Part shown: positions 45,069 through 56,938 of the stretch, in pieces | How the letters are laid out: each line of letters starts with the position of its first letter | How positions within the stretch are numbered: the first letter of the stretch is position 1 | Assembly (NCBI RefSeq): GCF_963576675.1 | Contig: NC_088913.1 | Span: 76,755,001-76,819,000, forward strand | Length of the DNA: 64,000 bases | Direction of reading: 5' to 3' | DNA from: Euphorbia lathyris | Taxonomy: Eukaryota; Streptophyta; Magnoliopsida; Malpighiales; Euphorbiaceae | Made by a program: the position numbers and the translations under genes | Notes under the pieces: model-generated | What the model was told of the DNA's origin: nothing | Seen by the model: only the letters and a program-made list of their open reading frames with translations | Databases searched by the model: none

Positions 45069-47122
45069 ACTGACAGAATATCAAGCTAACTTGAACGAAG
45101 ATGATTCAGAAGCCACTACTCTTGATTCGGAACTGTCAATCTGTAGCTGATCAAACTGCCTGACTAGCCGGTTACTCTCGCGAAACCACAACCGCTTAAT
45201 GATGAAGTCTGTGCGAACGGCATCCATTAGTATGTATGCATGATTTTATATGCATGATTCGTGGTGTGTGCGTTTATTTATTTACGGATATATAAGATAA
45301 GAAGAACAAACGTCAGTCTAATTACACGTATCACAACATCTCTCTTCCACCCTTATTCCTCCACACACTCGATGGTCCAAGTCTTTTTCCTAGGATTTTG
45401 GTTTGGGGCTCACATTGCGGTCCAGGGGACGCGTGATGCCGTCGATTATTGCGGAAAAGTAAATCATCCATCAGACAATACAGTTCGTTTTAACGTATCA
45501 GCGTTCAGTGACTAAGATATCGACCAAATGGATTGCCCTTTTGAATAACTCGTCTTTTGTTATTTCACGAGATGCATCAGTTCTGGTTTTGACACCCTTT
45601 GAACGTATCTCGGATTTTAGACGTGGTACGAGTTATTTTTCTGGTCCAATCATTCGTTATTGACAATGACTCGTTCCCTTTTTTTCGCGTGGGTTCGTGT
45701 CTCGATTTTTGGATTACAACGGGATCTTTTTTGGATCTATCGAGAGACGTAACCACGTGTTCATTTAGTGATGAAAGCACTTTTTATTTTAAGGAACGGA
45801 CTCATCGTGTAACGTGTTTGTTTTTAGCGTTAAGAATCCGTTTGCTCGTTTTGGCTACGTGAAAAAGACGGCGAGTCTTTATTCGAGCGCACGATAATCC
45901 TTCGGCTATTAACAACTCTTTATTTCTTCCAATTTACAGGATATACTATCCTAGCGTGGTTATAGAAAATCAACGTTTCATTGAATCGCATGCTTATTCG
46001 AAGCAGGGATATCACCGTTCTTTTTCATTTAGGCACGAGTCAAGCAAACACGCAGATCGGGCCATACTTCTTGTAGTTTTGGTAACGGTCGAAATGATTG
46101 AGCCATTAGTCAAACCCACAGTCTCGTCCATATGGCGCAATTATGCGGTTTTAGCTTAATTCGGCTTTATGATTTTAAACGGCGTATATACCGGCTCGAG
46201 GCACGTATTTAACGGCATTGGTTCATTTTCTTTAACTACCCTCGGGATGGATATACATCGTAGATGCAGAATGACTTTGGTCGTTTGTTTATTTTTGCTT
46301 TTCTTTTATTTTCTTAGTCACTTTCGCGGACACGTCCATTTCTCTTAAGAACAACACAAGGCATAACGTAAGAGCTCATCTTTTATTCGGAAGGGACGGG
46401 CCACATTTGCGAAACTCTTTATGTTACAACGGGGTCATTCGAAACAGTAATGTTCTTTGTTTTCGTTTTGTCATAATCTCGTTTTATCCCAACCTATTTA
46501 AAGAATGTGAACAACAGCTACTGTTAATATAGTCTTTTGAATCGAGATATAACTATCCTTAATACCAAACCAATTCATATTAATACGTGCTTACATCATA
46601 ACGTATTTCCTGAACATGTGCCTTCTTCGGGACATAGAAAGGGACCAGGCGGGCCGCACAAGTTCATTCATACGAGATGACTAAGTCGTCTTTAGTTCGA
46701 ATCGTTTCGACGTTTTGGGGTAGTTTGTATATTGGTTTAAGAGTATATATTAACGTATCGTTTCATTTTCTTTACATATTTTAGGATTAGACACGTATCA
46801 TGGCAATTTGAAAACACGAACTGATTCATTTATCACATCAAAAATAGTAACGGGTAATCCTATGGCAACTTCTAAGGCTACTATATGCTGACACGGCTAA
46901 TCGCGGGACCTCACAGGACCGCACAAATTCACCCCTAACGAATGGATGGGGACCCTTTGGCGCCTTACTGTAAGGGGGAACTTACGCTAGCCTCTTTAGA
47001 GCGACGAATGGACTCTCGCTAGAGGTTTCGCGAAAATTACCCAAAAGGTTTGCAATAATGCTTATGAATGCATACGAAAAGAAATAATACGATCCGTCCC
47101 CGTTAAGGGCTTAATACACGCC
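45069..47122 (-). other. E3 5' leader, non-coding, with deletion of the primer site
   Basis: About 2 kb between gag and the truncated LTR. Only short ORFs without recognisable domains were seen, and long leaders are normal in Tat elements. The junction at 47122/47123 is where LTR homology (TTCGGGAAACTTAGG) begins abruptly. No tRNA primer complement was found next to it. Confidence 0.6.
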
Positions 47123-49695
47123 TTCGGGAAACTTAGGTACGAGCCGAGAAGGCTAGCTCCTTTCCGGAGAAAGGCTACTAGGCACCCCGACATCGCCCGG
47201 TTATGAACCACCGGCTTCCTACTCAGCGTGTTAGGCGATAATGGACTAATCGTATATTTCTTTAAGTTTAAAATTCATTTGAAACCTTTTCTTCCTTGTT
47301 TTTGAAAACCGTTTTGAGCATGTTTATTAAAAGCCATTTCAGTAAAGAATCACCCATTTACATGAATTTAAAATACATAAGAGAGAGAAGGGGGAGAAGA
47401 AAGAATTGATTTGTTTACAATGTGATTTATGCTTTATATTGTACACTAACTCTAAGCTAATCTCATTCCCCAAAACGAGCTTATTTACATGGTTCGTACC
47501 TTAATCGCCGTTGGAACGATTTAGGTACGTTTCAAAACCCCGTTAATTTACATGATATTCACTCGAATCGTCGTTGGAACGACTCGAGCATTTGAAAACG
47601 TTTGAACAAGAAATTTTAACCAAAAGCGTGATTAAGCATACAAGTCCATTTATTTTTATACCAAACCATTACGAAAACGATTCAAAACTCCATTATTTAC
47701 AATCTAAGAAACGATTTTAATTACAAGGTTCGCTTAATCCGTCGTTGGAACGGATTAAGGTTTTAAAACGTGATATTTTAGAAAACAATTTAAAACGGCA
47801 AAAACCTTTCATTTACATTGAGAATCAGGAAAACTCTTTAGTTTAAATAACCAAATTGAAGTCTCTTTTTTGTGGTTTATTTCCCTTTTTTCACTCAAAT
47901 GAATCTTTGCTTATCATAATCACAATAAATTAAATCACAATTACCAAACAAAACCCATTTAAAATATACATATCCATAAATGTCAAAAGAATAAGAAAAG
48001 GAATATATACATATATATATACATTTTAACCGAAAATAATGATATATCTATAACTAAAAAAAACGAGTAAAAGGTACCATATAATATAGCTAAGTATAGG
48101 TAGAATGATGAAAATAATACTAAGTATATTATATTGTAACCAAAACATATGAAAATAATGAACAAAGTTTATAAGTAAGGAAAATCACATTTATACCAAA
48201 ATAGTTTTTTACATAGTATGTACTAAACCAATATTAATAACCCAAAAATCATTTACCCAAAAAGGCAAACAAGTAGAAAAACCATACATATATATGTATA
48301 AAGGATTTACAAAGCTAGATTAAATTTAAAAAAAAAAAAGATAAATAATTACATAATACATAATTAATAATTATATAACCCAAAAATGATTTTAATAAAA
48401 TAATTACATAGTTAAATACATGTATATACAAGTATAAATACCAAAAGGTTGAAAAAAGAGGGTTAAAAGAGGAATTTTCGGATTCCAGCAGATTACCGAC
48501 GGAAAATCCGTCGCCAATCTGCTGTTAGTGACAGAAAAGGCAGAATTACAGAAACAGTCCAGAAGTTTCCAGATTTGTTCAAAAGCTTTCGATTAGATCT
48601 ATTCTATCGTTTTGGGTCCCCGAACTACCAAAATTGGATCCTAGTCTATAACGGAGATTCCTAAAACGACGTTTTATTTTTAAAACACTATTTAGAAATA
48701 TTTTCAAAAATTTATAATTACAACGTTTTTAATCTCGAACTACCTTTGAATCGGATCACGGTTCGTGTTGGGATATCAAAACGAGGTTTTTATTTCAAAA
48801 CAAAATCGAACGTTTATTTAACACGTGACGAAAATTAAATAAATACGGAATAATAAATAAAACGTGATAAATAAATGACTAAATAAATAAAAAAACTATA
48901 ACATAAAAATAAATAAATAAAGAGAAAAAAATTTAAATAAAATAAAACGAGTCTAGTCCTCGGATAATACCTTAAGATCGGTATCTGACAGTCGAAGTCG
49001 TTTGATTCCACGAGTTATGATTTTCTGGCGTTTTGTTGTGTTTTCGATAAAATATTCAACTTTGGAAAATTTGGATTTTTTTGGGAAAAAAAATATTTTC
49101 TCCAAAAAATTAACTTTCTCTCTCTAAAAATGTCTAGAGTGAGAAAGCTCCAAAAATTCTCTCTCCCTCTTTGCATGGGGATCCGTGCCTTTTATAGGCA
49201 CGGATCCCCGGAGACTTTGGGCGACGTCCGATTAAGATTGGGCGTCGCCCAAAGTAGGTTGGGCGGATGCCCAACTTATGTTGGGCGAACGCCCAACTTA
49301 TGTTGGGCGGACGCCCAACGCAGGTTGGGCGTTCGCCCAACGGATGTTGGGCGTCCGCCCAACGGGCGTCGGGCGTTCGCCCCACCTACGTTGGGCGCTT
49401 GCCTTACGTCGTTGGGCGCTCGCCCAACGGCCGTCGGGCGCGCGCGCCCAGCGGACGTCAAGCGTGCGCCCCGCGCTGCCGGGCGCGCGTCAAACTATCG
49501 TCGGACGCGCGTCGGCTGCCGGTAGGCGCTCGCACCACGTCGCTGAGCACTCGCGAGCCATCCACTCGACGACCGCGACTCCCATTAACTTCTTTCTTTT
49601 TTATTATATATTTTTGTTTTAAAACTTTCGGAACCAACCGCTTCGACCGTCTTGTTACAGGTTTTCGTCACAGGTCCTCCGACTCGGTGTCTACA
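47123..49695 (-). repeat. E3 5' LTR, truncated at its inner end
   Basis: Collinear with 30336-33003 of the 3' LTR. The last 200 bases of the LTR (30136-30335 equivalents) are missing. It contains the shorter palindrome array at 49217-49450. The outer end is intact next to the target duplication. Confidence 0.9.
49217..49450. repeat. Palindrome array in E3 5' LTR, about 11 units
   Basis: Same TTGGGCG-NN-CGCCCAA unit as at 32428-32770, but only about 11 palindromes. Several central units are absent compared with the 3' LTR, so the array has expanded or contracted since insertion or during reverse transcription. Confidence 0.9.
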
Positions 49696-51204
49696 GCTGA
49701 GCACGAAGAATTATGGATCAATGCGATGCAAGAAGAGCTTGATCAATTCAAGAGAAATGAGGTATGGGATTTAGTGCCAAACCCTAGGAATCAAAAGACC
49801 ATAGGAACTAAATGGGTCTTTCGAAATAAGCTAGATGAACAAGGTAACGTAGTCAGGAACAAAGCCAGACTCGTAGCTCAGGGCTATAGTCAGCAAGAAG
49901 GCATTGACTATGGTGAGACCTTTGCACCCGTAGCTAGGTTAGAGGCTATAAGAATATTGTGTGCATATGCTAGCTTCATGAACTTTAAACTATTCCAAAT
50001 GGATGTAAAGAGTGCATTTCTTAATGGAGTTATAAACGAAGAGGTATATGTTAGTCAGCCTCTAGGGTTTGAAGATCCAAAATTTCCAAACCACGTTTAT
50101 AAACTCAAGAGGGCCCTGTACGGCCTGAAACAAGCACCACGTGCTTGGTACGAAAGGTTGACCAGTTTTCTGCTGACCAGGAACTATGTCAGAGGCAAAG
50201 CTGAAATAACCTTATTCATTAAGAAGAAGGATAAAGATACCCTGCTGGCACAAATTTACGTAGATGATATTATCTTTGGTGCTACTAATGAATCTATGTG
50301 CAAGGAATTTAGTAAACAGATGCAAACTGAGTTCGAGATGTCAATGATGGGTGAACTCAACTTCTTCCTTGGACTTCAAATTAAGCAAGGGAAGAATGGC
50401 ATCTTCATTAGTCAGTCTAAGTATGCCAAAGAAATATTGAAGAAATTCGATATGGAAGAATGTAAACCCATATCTACCCCAATGGGTACTGACACTGTGC
50501 TTTGCGCTGACAAGAAATGTAAGTCAGTAGACAGCAAGTTGTATCGAGGTATGATTGCCTCTCTACTTTATCTAACTGCTAGTAGGCTAGACATTCAGTA
50601 CTCAGTATGTTATTGTGCGAGATATCAAGCTAACCCTAGGGAATCTCACTATATAGCTGTCAAAAGAATTTTTAGATACTTGCAGAGCTCAGTTAATGCA
50701 GGTTTATGGTATCCAAACACAAATGACTTCACACTCATTGGATACACTGATGCTGACTATGGACGAGACAAGCTGGAGCGTAAAAGCACCTCAGGAGGAT
50801 GTCACTTCCTTGGAAGCTGTCTAGTGTCTTGGTTCAGTAAGAAGCAATCGTCAGTGGCCCTGTCAACAACTGAAGCTGAGTATATTGCTGCTGGAAGCTG
50901 TGTGGCACAAGTCCTATGGATTAAGCAACAGTTGGAGGATTATGGAGAACAAACAGAAACAATCGAAGTCAAATGCGACAACAAGAGTGCCATTGACTTA
51001 TCCAAAAATCCAATCCAACACAGCAGGATGAAGCATGTCAGCATTCGGCATCACTTCATCAGAGACCATGTACTCAAAGGTGAGATCAAGCTGACCTATG
51101 TTCCAACAGATGAACAGCTTGCGGATATCTTTACGAAGCCCCTGGCTCGTGAGCAATTTAACATACTAAGGGAAGCTATCGGTATGTCTAATCCTCTCCA
51201 ATAA
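49696..51204 (+). pseudogene. E1 reverse transcriptase and RNase H, isolated by E3
   Basis: The open frame actually starts inside the E3 LTR, but E1 coding begins at 49696. It holds [119 protein letters not shown] and [12 protein letters not shown], and ends [10 protein letters not shown]...SNPLQ at TAA 51202-51204. This fragment alone has no stop or frameshift. It lacks its upstream protease and integrase, which lie on the other side of E2 and E3. Confidence 0.92.
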
Positions 51205-51610
51205 ATTTCTGAGCTTAAATGAATGTTGAGTGATTATTACATGCTGAGTGATTAGTGCTTAATGAGTAACTATTGCATGCTGAGCTAATATGAATAACAT
51301 GAAATCACCTTATGCTGAGTAGACATACATACTAAGTGATTACTATGAGCTGAGTTACTAAGCATGCTAAAATCCCTTCTACGTAAAACTGAGCACTCAG
51401 AACTTTAAACTGTTTCATATTCTAGATACTGAGTAAAGCCGCTTGCATAATTAATGCTAGCACGCGCATTAAGTAGCCACCTAGGATGACGTAAGCGTAA
51501 TAAATAGAAAACATATGCACCGAATGTGTCATAAATGCCAGAGATAACGGTCGATTGATCAACTCGAGGTAAAACCGCCATTCTGACCTATCAGATTAAC
51601 CCAAAATGAC
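51205..51610 (+). other. E1 spacer between pol and third ORF
   Basis: Non-coding, dense in CTGAGT/GCTGAG words and ending in the internal promoter. It shares short blocks with the E2 counterpart at 22828-23195. Confidence 0.6.
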
Positions 51611-51618
51611 TATAAATA
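51611..51618 (+). promoter_or_regulatory. Internal TATA box for the E1 third ORF
   Basis: TATAAATA lies 117 bases before the ATG at 51728. The following GATTTCCCACTA and TTCTCTTTACAC blocks match those after the E2 internal TATA box, which supports a conserved promoter and transcription start. Confidence 0.65.
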
Positions 51619-51727
51619 ATGGACGATTTCCCACTAAATTCTCTTTACACTTGAAATCTTTGGCATTCAATTTCTCTCTCTTAAATCCCAAATCCTCTAA
51701 ACTCTCTCAAGAATCCTCAAGAACATC

Positions 51728-54700
51728 ATGTCTGACGATTCCCAGAACAACTCCGGCCAGGATTACGACGACAATCACTCCGACCTAAACCCTCCGTCTC
51801 CTGCTGAGCAGGACAATGAAGAGACTTCCACTGAGTCTTAAGGACAAGGTCAGCATGACCAATCCAAGGTCGGCACTCCCAGCAAAAACACCAAAGCTGA
51901 CCAAGCAACTCCTTCAAGAAAGAAGAAGGAGAAAAAGAGCAAGCAGCCTAAGGAGAAGGTATTCCTCCCAGTATACAAAAGCGTAAAGAACTATAAAGTC
52001 TTCCGTTCCCGTTGGTTCTCCAAAGGATTCGTAGAAGCTGAGAAACCTTTCTGCGAATGGATCTCTAAAAACGGCTGGACCGAACTCTTCAAACTTCCCG
52101 GTACCACTTACCCGCAGTTGGTAAGAGAATTCTACACGAACCTCAGGGTTGCCAAAGATGATGTTGACCACTTAGTCACTAAGGTCAAAAACAAGGACAT
52201 CACCATCACACCATCCTATCTCGCTAAACTGTTAAAGCTGATGGCCAAAGGTTCAGAAATCAGATGCACTAATGACTACACGCACATCACGTACCCAGTT
52301 GAGTTCTGTAAACCAAAGAAACACAAAGGCGAAATAGCCAGCACCTGCATGGGTCAGCCTCAGAAGATGGCACACTATATCCTGACCAACTTTCTGTTCC
52401 CTAAGATCAACGCCTCCTCCTCAGCTTCTAACTTTGAGCAGTGCTTCATCTGGAACATGCTGAACTATAAGCTGCTCAACATGCCCGTATTTCTCATCGA
52501 TGCTTTCCAATGCAGTACCGGTACACTCAGGATGGGATCTCTCATCATAAAAATACTGCAGGATCACAAGGTCAGCATGGTTGAGGAAATTGAGATTTCA
52601 GGTACGGAAATCACCGTCGCAGTTCTGTTCGGCTTAGCATACAACCAACCAATAAAGCCCAAGAAAGGAAAGGGGGCTATGGTTGAAGGAGAACCTGCTG
52701 ATGAAAATGAAGAAAGGGATAATATGGTTGAAGCAGCACAGGCTGAGCTGACTAAGAAAGGGAAGAAAGTGATGGGTGACAAAGAACCCGCTGACCGCAC
52801 TAGGTAGGACAAAAAGCGAAAAGCTGACCAATCTGCAAAAGACATAAACACAGCTCCGAGGAAGCTTCGGATAATCTCTAATGCGAAGAAAGCTGCTGCT
52901 GAGCAAGCTCAAGGGGAACCTAAGTCAGCGGAGAAAAGGCAAGTTGAGCCTGAGGAAGAAAGTGAGAAGACACCTGATCAGCCCCTGAAGAGGAAGAAAA
53001 CCTCTGGGTTGAAGCTGACCCACTTGACTTCGTGATTACAAAGGAATCACACTTCGCACGGAGTCAATAGATTGATCTGAAGAAAATTCCCTCTGGTCAG
53101 GAGGAAGAACTAGGCTACACTGAGGATCAGCCTCAAGTTGACGTGATGGGTCATGCTGAGCAAAGTAAACCAGTTGATGCTGAGCAAGATGAGCACCTCG
53201 CTAAGTCACCAGTGAAGGACAAGGTTGTGGAAGGTCTTGATACTGACCTTAATTCCTCCTCTGAGTCCCTTGAGTCTATTCCTGCTGATCCTACTCCACC
53301 AACCAAAACTTCTAAGGATAGTACGGATAAGCGTTTCAAACGCAAAGCTCAGAAGCCCAACCTCATCGATTTGATGGATGACTCCCCACTCATAGATCCA
53401 ATCACTAACCTCACTAAGCTTCAGTTCTAATTCTTCTCCACTGTCACTGAGCCAACTCCGGAACAAATCAAGGAAAAACAAGCCTCTGTTTCTCAAGCTG
53501 AGGAACAAGCCGACCCCAAAACTCCTAAGGGTCCACCGTCTGGCGACACTTCTGCTCAACCTTCCACTGAGCAAGTGCTCAAAGTCCATGATGCTCAACC
53601 CAATGAGTTAGCAAAGGAAACTCCTGCTCAAGACAGTTCTGAGTTGCCTCAACCTCCAAAATCTACTCAGCCTCAGACTGACACTGAGCAAGTCAATAAC
53701 TCTGCTGATCCACCTCTTCCTACTCCTACAAAGCAGAAAGAAAATCAGTCAGCACCTGCTGCTGACCTGAATAAAAGTGCAGCTACTGACCAAGCTGGCA
53801 CCTCAACTTCCCAGCACCAAACTCCTCCTCCATCCGGTGCTGACAAGATTCCGGCCCCTGAGCAAACCATTGATGAATCCTATGCTTACCTAAATGCTTC
53901 TGAGTCTGGCAGGAAAATTATTGACTCAGCTCAAGCTCTCCTTCAGGGTATTCATCAAACTCACGCCGATGCTGCTGGGTCTGTCCATGTTGAGCCAACT
54001 CAAATCTCCTCTGTCACTCAGCTTCTGACCGAAATCAAGGGTCTCAAAGATTTAATGAGTGTCATGACATCTTTTATATCTCAACAGCCCAAGCAAGAGT
54101 CAATAGTGAAGCTGGCTGAACTCCAGCTGATGATGGTGAACCATATGAACTCCATCCAAGGTCAACTCAATGCCTTATCAGCTGTGAACTCAACATATGC
54201 AACCTCTGCTAAGGTCCATCAACACTTCTCCCAGCTGACCTCTGAGCTGACAGGAGCTCGTGACCTTATCTCCTCCTCCTCTCAGTGCTCCATCGAACAG
54301 ATTGGTGAAGCCATTCGCCTACTCAACCTGAGTAAAGAGGAAATGGACACTGACCAAGTAAAGACCAATGAGATTCTGTAGTGCACTCAGTCCACACTTG
54401 CATAAGTCCGGTATACAAATGCTCAACGTCAAGCATACGACACTGCCCTGCTCAGGATGTATCATCAATCCTATGCCCGGATGACAGAATCGATAACTTG
54501 GATCGGGAAATCTCAAGAGTATCTGCTAAGTATGCTCAGTGCCAACATTAAAATCCCCGCTTCAAGTATGGACGAGGGTATGCAGGTCTTCCAAGGTCTA
54601 AGAGAGAGTACGCATCAACTGCAACTGTACTCATCCAAACTGACTCATGCTGTTCAACAGGGAATCTTCTATGCTCATTCTCCTCCATCTCATGATGCTG

Positions 54701-54774
54701 GCAAAACGGGGGAGAAAGAAAGAACTCGGCAGAAAAAGGGGGAGATATCTAAGCCAGCTGTCGGAACTCAGTAG
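51728..54774 (+). pseudogene. E1 third ORF, heavily broken
   Basis: It starts MSDDSQNNSGQDYDDNHSD. The N-terminal domain pairs with that of E2: FCEWISKNGWTELFKL, YPQLVREFYTNLRV, ITPSYLAKLLKLM, MGQPQKMAHYILTNFLF and NMPVFLIDAFQCSTG. A Q-, E- and P-rich disordered part follows, then a helical C-terminus (LLTEIKGLKDLMSVM, EAIRLLNLSKEEMDTDQ). Breaks are TAA 51839-51841, TAG 52805-52807, a frameshift near 53000, a stop near 53068, TAA 53428-53430 and TAG 54379-54381. The final stop is TAG 54772-54774. It is not an envelope protein by any feature I can see. Confidence 0.7.
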
Positions 54775-55405
54775 AAGCCTGGTTCAACTTCTGCTGACCC
54801 ACGCACCCACACTCAGCAACAACGAACTACCCAAACCAAACCCAAGTCAAATCAAGTTCAAGCCAACATTAGGAAATAGTGCTAGCAATAGTCTATAGTG
54901 CTTGTAACTCATATTTTATGGCACGTTCTTGTTAAGCTGAGTAATATGATTTATAAGCATCTTTTATTCAAACTGACTTAATATATGTGATGCTTACTTA
55001 TTGTGCTTATAATGCTGATATGTCATACTTAACTAATCATTGAACAACAAATTTAAACTTGTGAACATAAGGCATATACAAGTAAAATATACTCAACACA
55101 CAACTCTAATACCTATATGCGACATTGAGTAATAACTAAATGTTCCAAGCATTGACCTACTTCTCAAAGCTGACCTAGACTCATCTGAATTAGATCTTGG
55201 AAGGTCTAGAATTGAACTAAGTCAGTAAAAGCATGTCTTAATTTCACTCGATTAAATCTTAGAAGGTTTAGAGTTAATTTAAGTCAATAGATGCAACCCT
55301 TACGGGGGAGTAACTTCAGAAGAATAAAAGGTATGTCAATCATGGGGAACCTCAATGCTGAGTTCCAAAATTAAATACTTTTGCCAACATCAAAATGGGG
55401 GAGTT
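54775..55405 (+). other. E1 3' untranslated spacer with polypurine tract
   Basis: Non-coding. A diverged 61-bp direct repeat around TTAGATCTTGGAAGGTCTAG (near 55191 and 55252) is present. The polypurine tract ATGGGGGAG at 55395-55403 abuts the LTR, and a second purine run, ACGGGGGAGTAAC, lies near 55302. Confidence 0.7.
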
Positions 55406-56619
55406 TGTTGAAACACCTTTCCACATGATTTTGATTTGACAAAATTATTTAAGTTAATCCCATGATTAAGACAATTAAATTTAAGTGCTTTGATTTAATT
55501 GTACTAATGTGTTTGTTCAATGTTGAGTATATTAATAAATAAGAACAGGAACAAAAAGTAAGACAGAACAAAGTCAGCATGAGCCACAAAAGCTGAGTAG
55601 AACACAACTCAGCATCATAGAAGAAAAGTCTTCTTCTGAATAAATGCTTGAAGACGGAGCTGTCCAAAGAAGCTGAGTAGAACATAACTTAGCATCACAG
55701 AAGAAAAGTCTTCTTCAGAACAAATGCTTGAAGACGAAGCTGACCGAAGAAGCTGAGTAGAACTCAGCCCTATCAAAAGAGATCTTAAAGGCAACGTCAA
55801 TTAAGTCAAGCTGAGTGATCGTCAGAACAACACCAATGATCCATTGACTAAAAGACAAGGCCCGACAAAGGTCTGCATCAATTCAGAAGCCTCAGAATTA
55901 CGCCCAGAAACCTTTTCGAGACGCATGGATCAACTGGCGTTTGGCAAGAAGACAAACCTGGCGCTAGAAGATGAAACTGACGCTAGAAGATGAAACTGGC
56001 AAGCCTGGCGCCTGCTAAATTCAGACGACATGATTGGCCTGCAAATCTGAATGCTGACCAATGCATGATGAAAGAAGACCGTTTGAATTCAACGGATATG
56101 TCCGGATTCAAATCATTGAAGCTTCAGAGTTTGCTATAAAAGAACAAGTTCATCACTTGGATCCTTTGCCGAAATACAAGAAAGCACAGACAGAAAAGCA
56201 AATCTTCATAAGAGTGAAAATCCAAATAGAAGCTGTCTAAATATAAAAAGCAAGTTCTTACACCCAAATCCAATCTATGTGTAAAAGTCTAGAGTGAATT
56301 TGTATTCATCTAAAGTGTTCTTCGTTTGAGAGAACAAATTTTGTATCAATTGTAAAGATTGAGAGAGTGGTGCTGAGTACTCGGTTTTAGTACTCAGTGG
56401 TAGAGAAAATCTGAGTGTTCGGTCATAGTGCTCAGTAGGATTGAGTAGACGAATAGAGGATGGTACTCTTGCATACTCAATTGCTTTGTAAACGGTTTGT
56501 GCTCTACCTTTAAAGAGCTCAGTAGTGGATTGAAAAAGCCGGGAAGGATTCTGGGGACTGGACGTAGGCGGTGAGGCCGAACCAGGATAAGACTGCTGAG
56601 TAATCTCTAACCTTTCTCT

Positions 56620-56654
<35 letters not shown>

Positions 56655-56933
56655 TCTTGCTTAAATTACTCAGTATATAATTTGTATTAGCCGACGCTGA
56701 GTAATCAGAGTGTTGAGTTGGAAGCTGACCTTAAGTGTTATTTCCCAACTCACAAGTAAAACAGCTCTAGTCAGCCTCTGACTAAAGTTGTCTTACATCA
56801 CACTCAGCCTTGCTGACCAAAACTGAGTGAAGTTATTTAAAGAATTAAATTAAGTCAGCATAATTAAGCGAAAAAGTTACATTAGTTCCTAACCCCCCTA
56901 GAACTAATCCTATTATATTACACGGGACCAACA
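55406..56933 (+). repeat. E1 3' LTR
   Basis: 1528 bp, collinear with the 5' LTR. A longer TA dinucleotide run (about 56622-56651) accounts for most of the extra length. It ends GGGACCAACA and is followed by the target duplication TATGG at 56934-56938. Confidence 0.95.
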
Positions 56934-56938
56934 TATGG

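Larger units (their letters stand above)
30136..49695 (-). mobile_element. E3: Ty3/gypsy Tat-lineage retrotransposon, reverse orientation
   Basis: The target duplication GCTGA lies at 30131-30135 and 49696-49700, and the ends are TGTAGACACC...TCTAACA on the minus strand. The 3' LTR (30136-33003) is full length. The 5' LTR (47123-49695) has lost its inner end and the primer site. The polypurine tract is minus AAAATAGGAAAGTAGGGGC at 33007-33025. The gene order gag, RT, RNase H, second (archaeal-type) RNase H, integrase, together with an extra antisense gene and tandem repeats before the 3' LTR, is characteristic of the Tat group. The integrase is interrupted by solo LTR E4. Confidence 0.92.
13742..56933 (+). 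mobile_element. E1: Sirevirus-like Ty1/copia retrotransposon split by nested insertions
   Basis: The outer target duplication is TATGG at 13737-13741 and 56934-56938. LTRs of 1519 bp (13742-15260) and 1528 bp (55406-56933) start TGTTGAAACACC and end GGGACCAACA. A primer site (TGGTATCAGAGCTC, 15263-15276) and a polypurine tract (55395-55405) are present. The gene order is gag, protease, integrase, reverse transcriptase-RNase H, then an extra ORF, which is copia order plus the Sirevirus third gene. E2 and E3 account for about 31 kb of the span, leaving about 12.2 kb of E1 itself. The LTRs differ at several dozen positions by eye, clearly more than those of E2, as expected for the oldest layer. 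Confidence 0.93.

Noticed and set aside
45069..47122. Small ORFs in the E3 leader as possible genes
   Set aside because: Short, no shared motifs, and placed where Tat elements have a long non-coding leader.
49267..49695. N-terminal part of the long ORF that runs into the E1 reverse transcriptase
   Set aside because: This part is E3 LTR sequence that happens to be open in the same frame. The E1 coding sequence starts at 49696.
51205..51727. Stop-codon suppression linking pol to the third ORF, as reported for the soybean SIRE1 element
   Set aside because: Here pol ends in TAA followed by about 520 non-coding bases and a TATA box, so readthrough could not join the two proteins.
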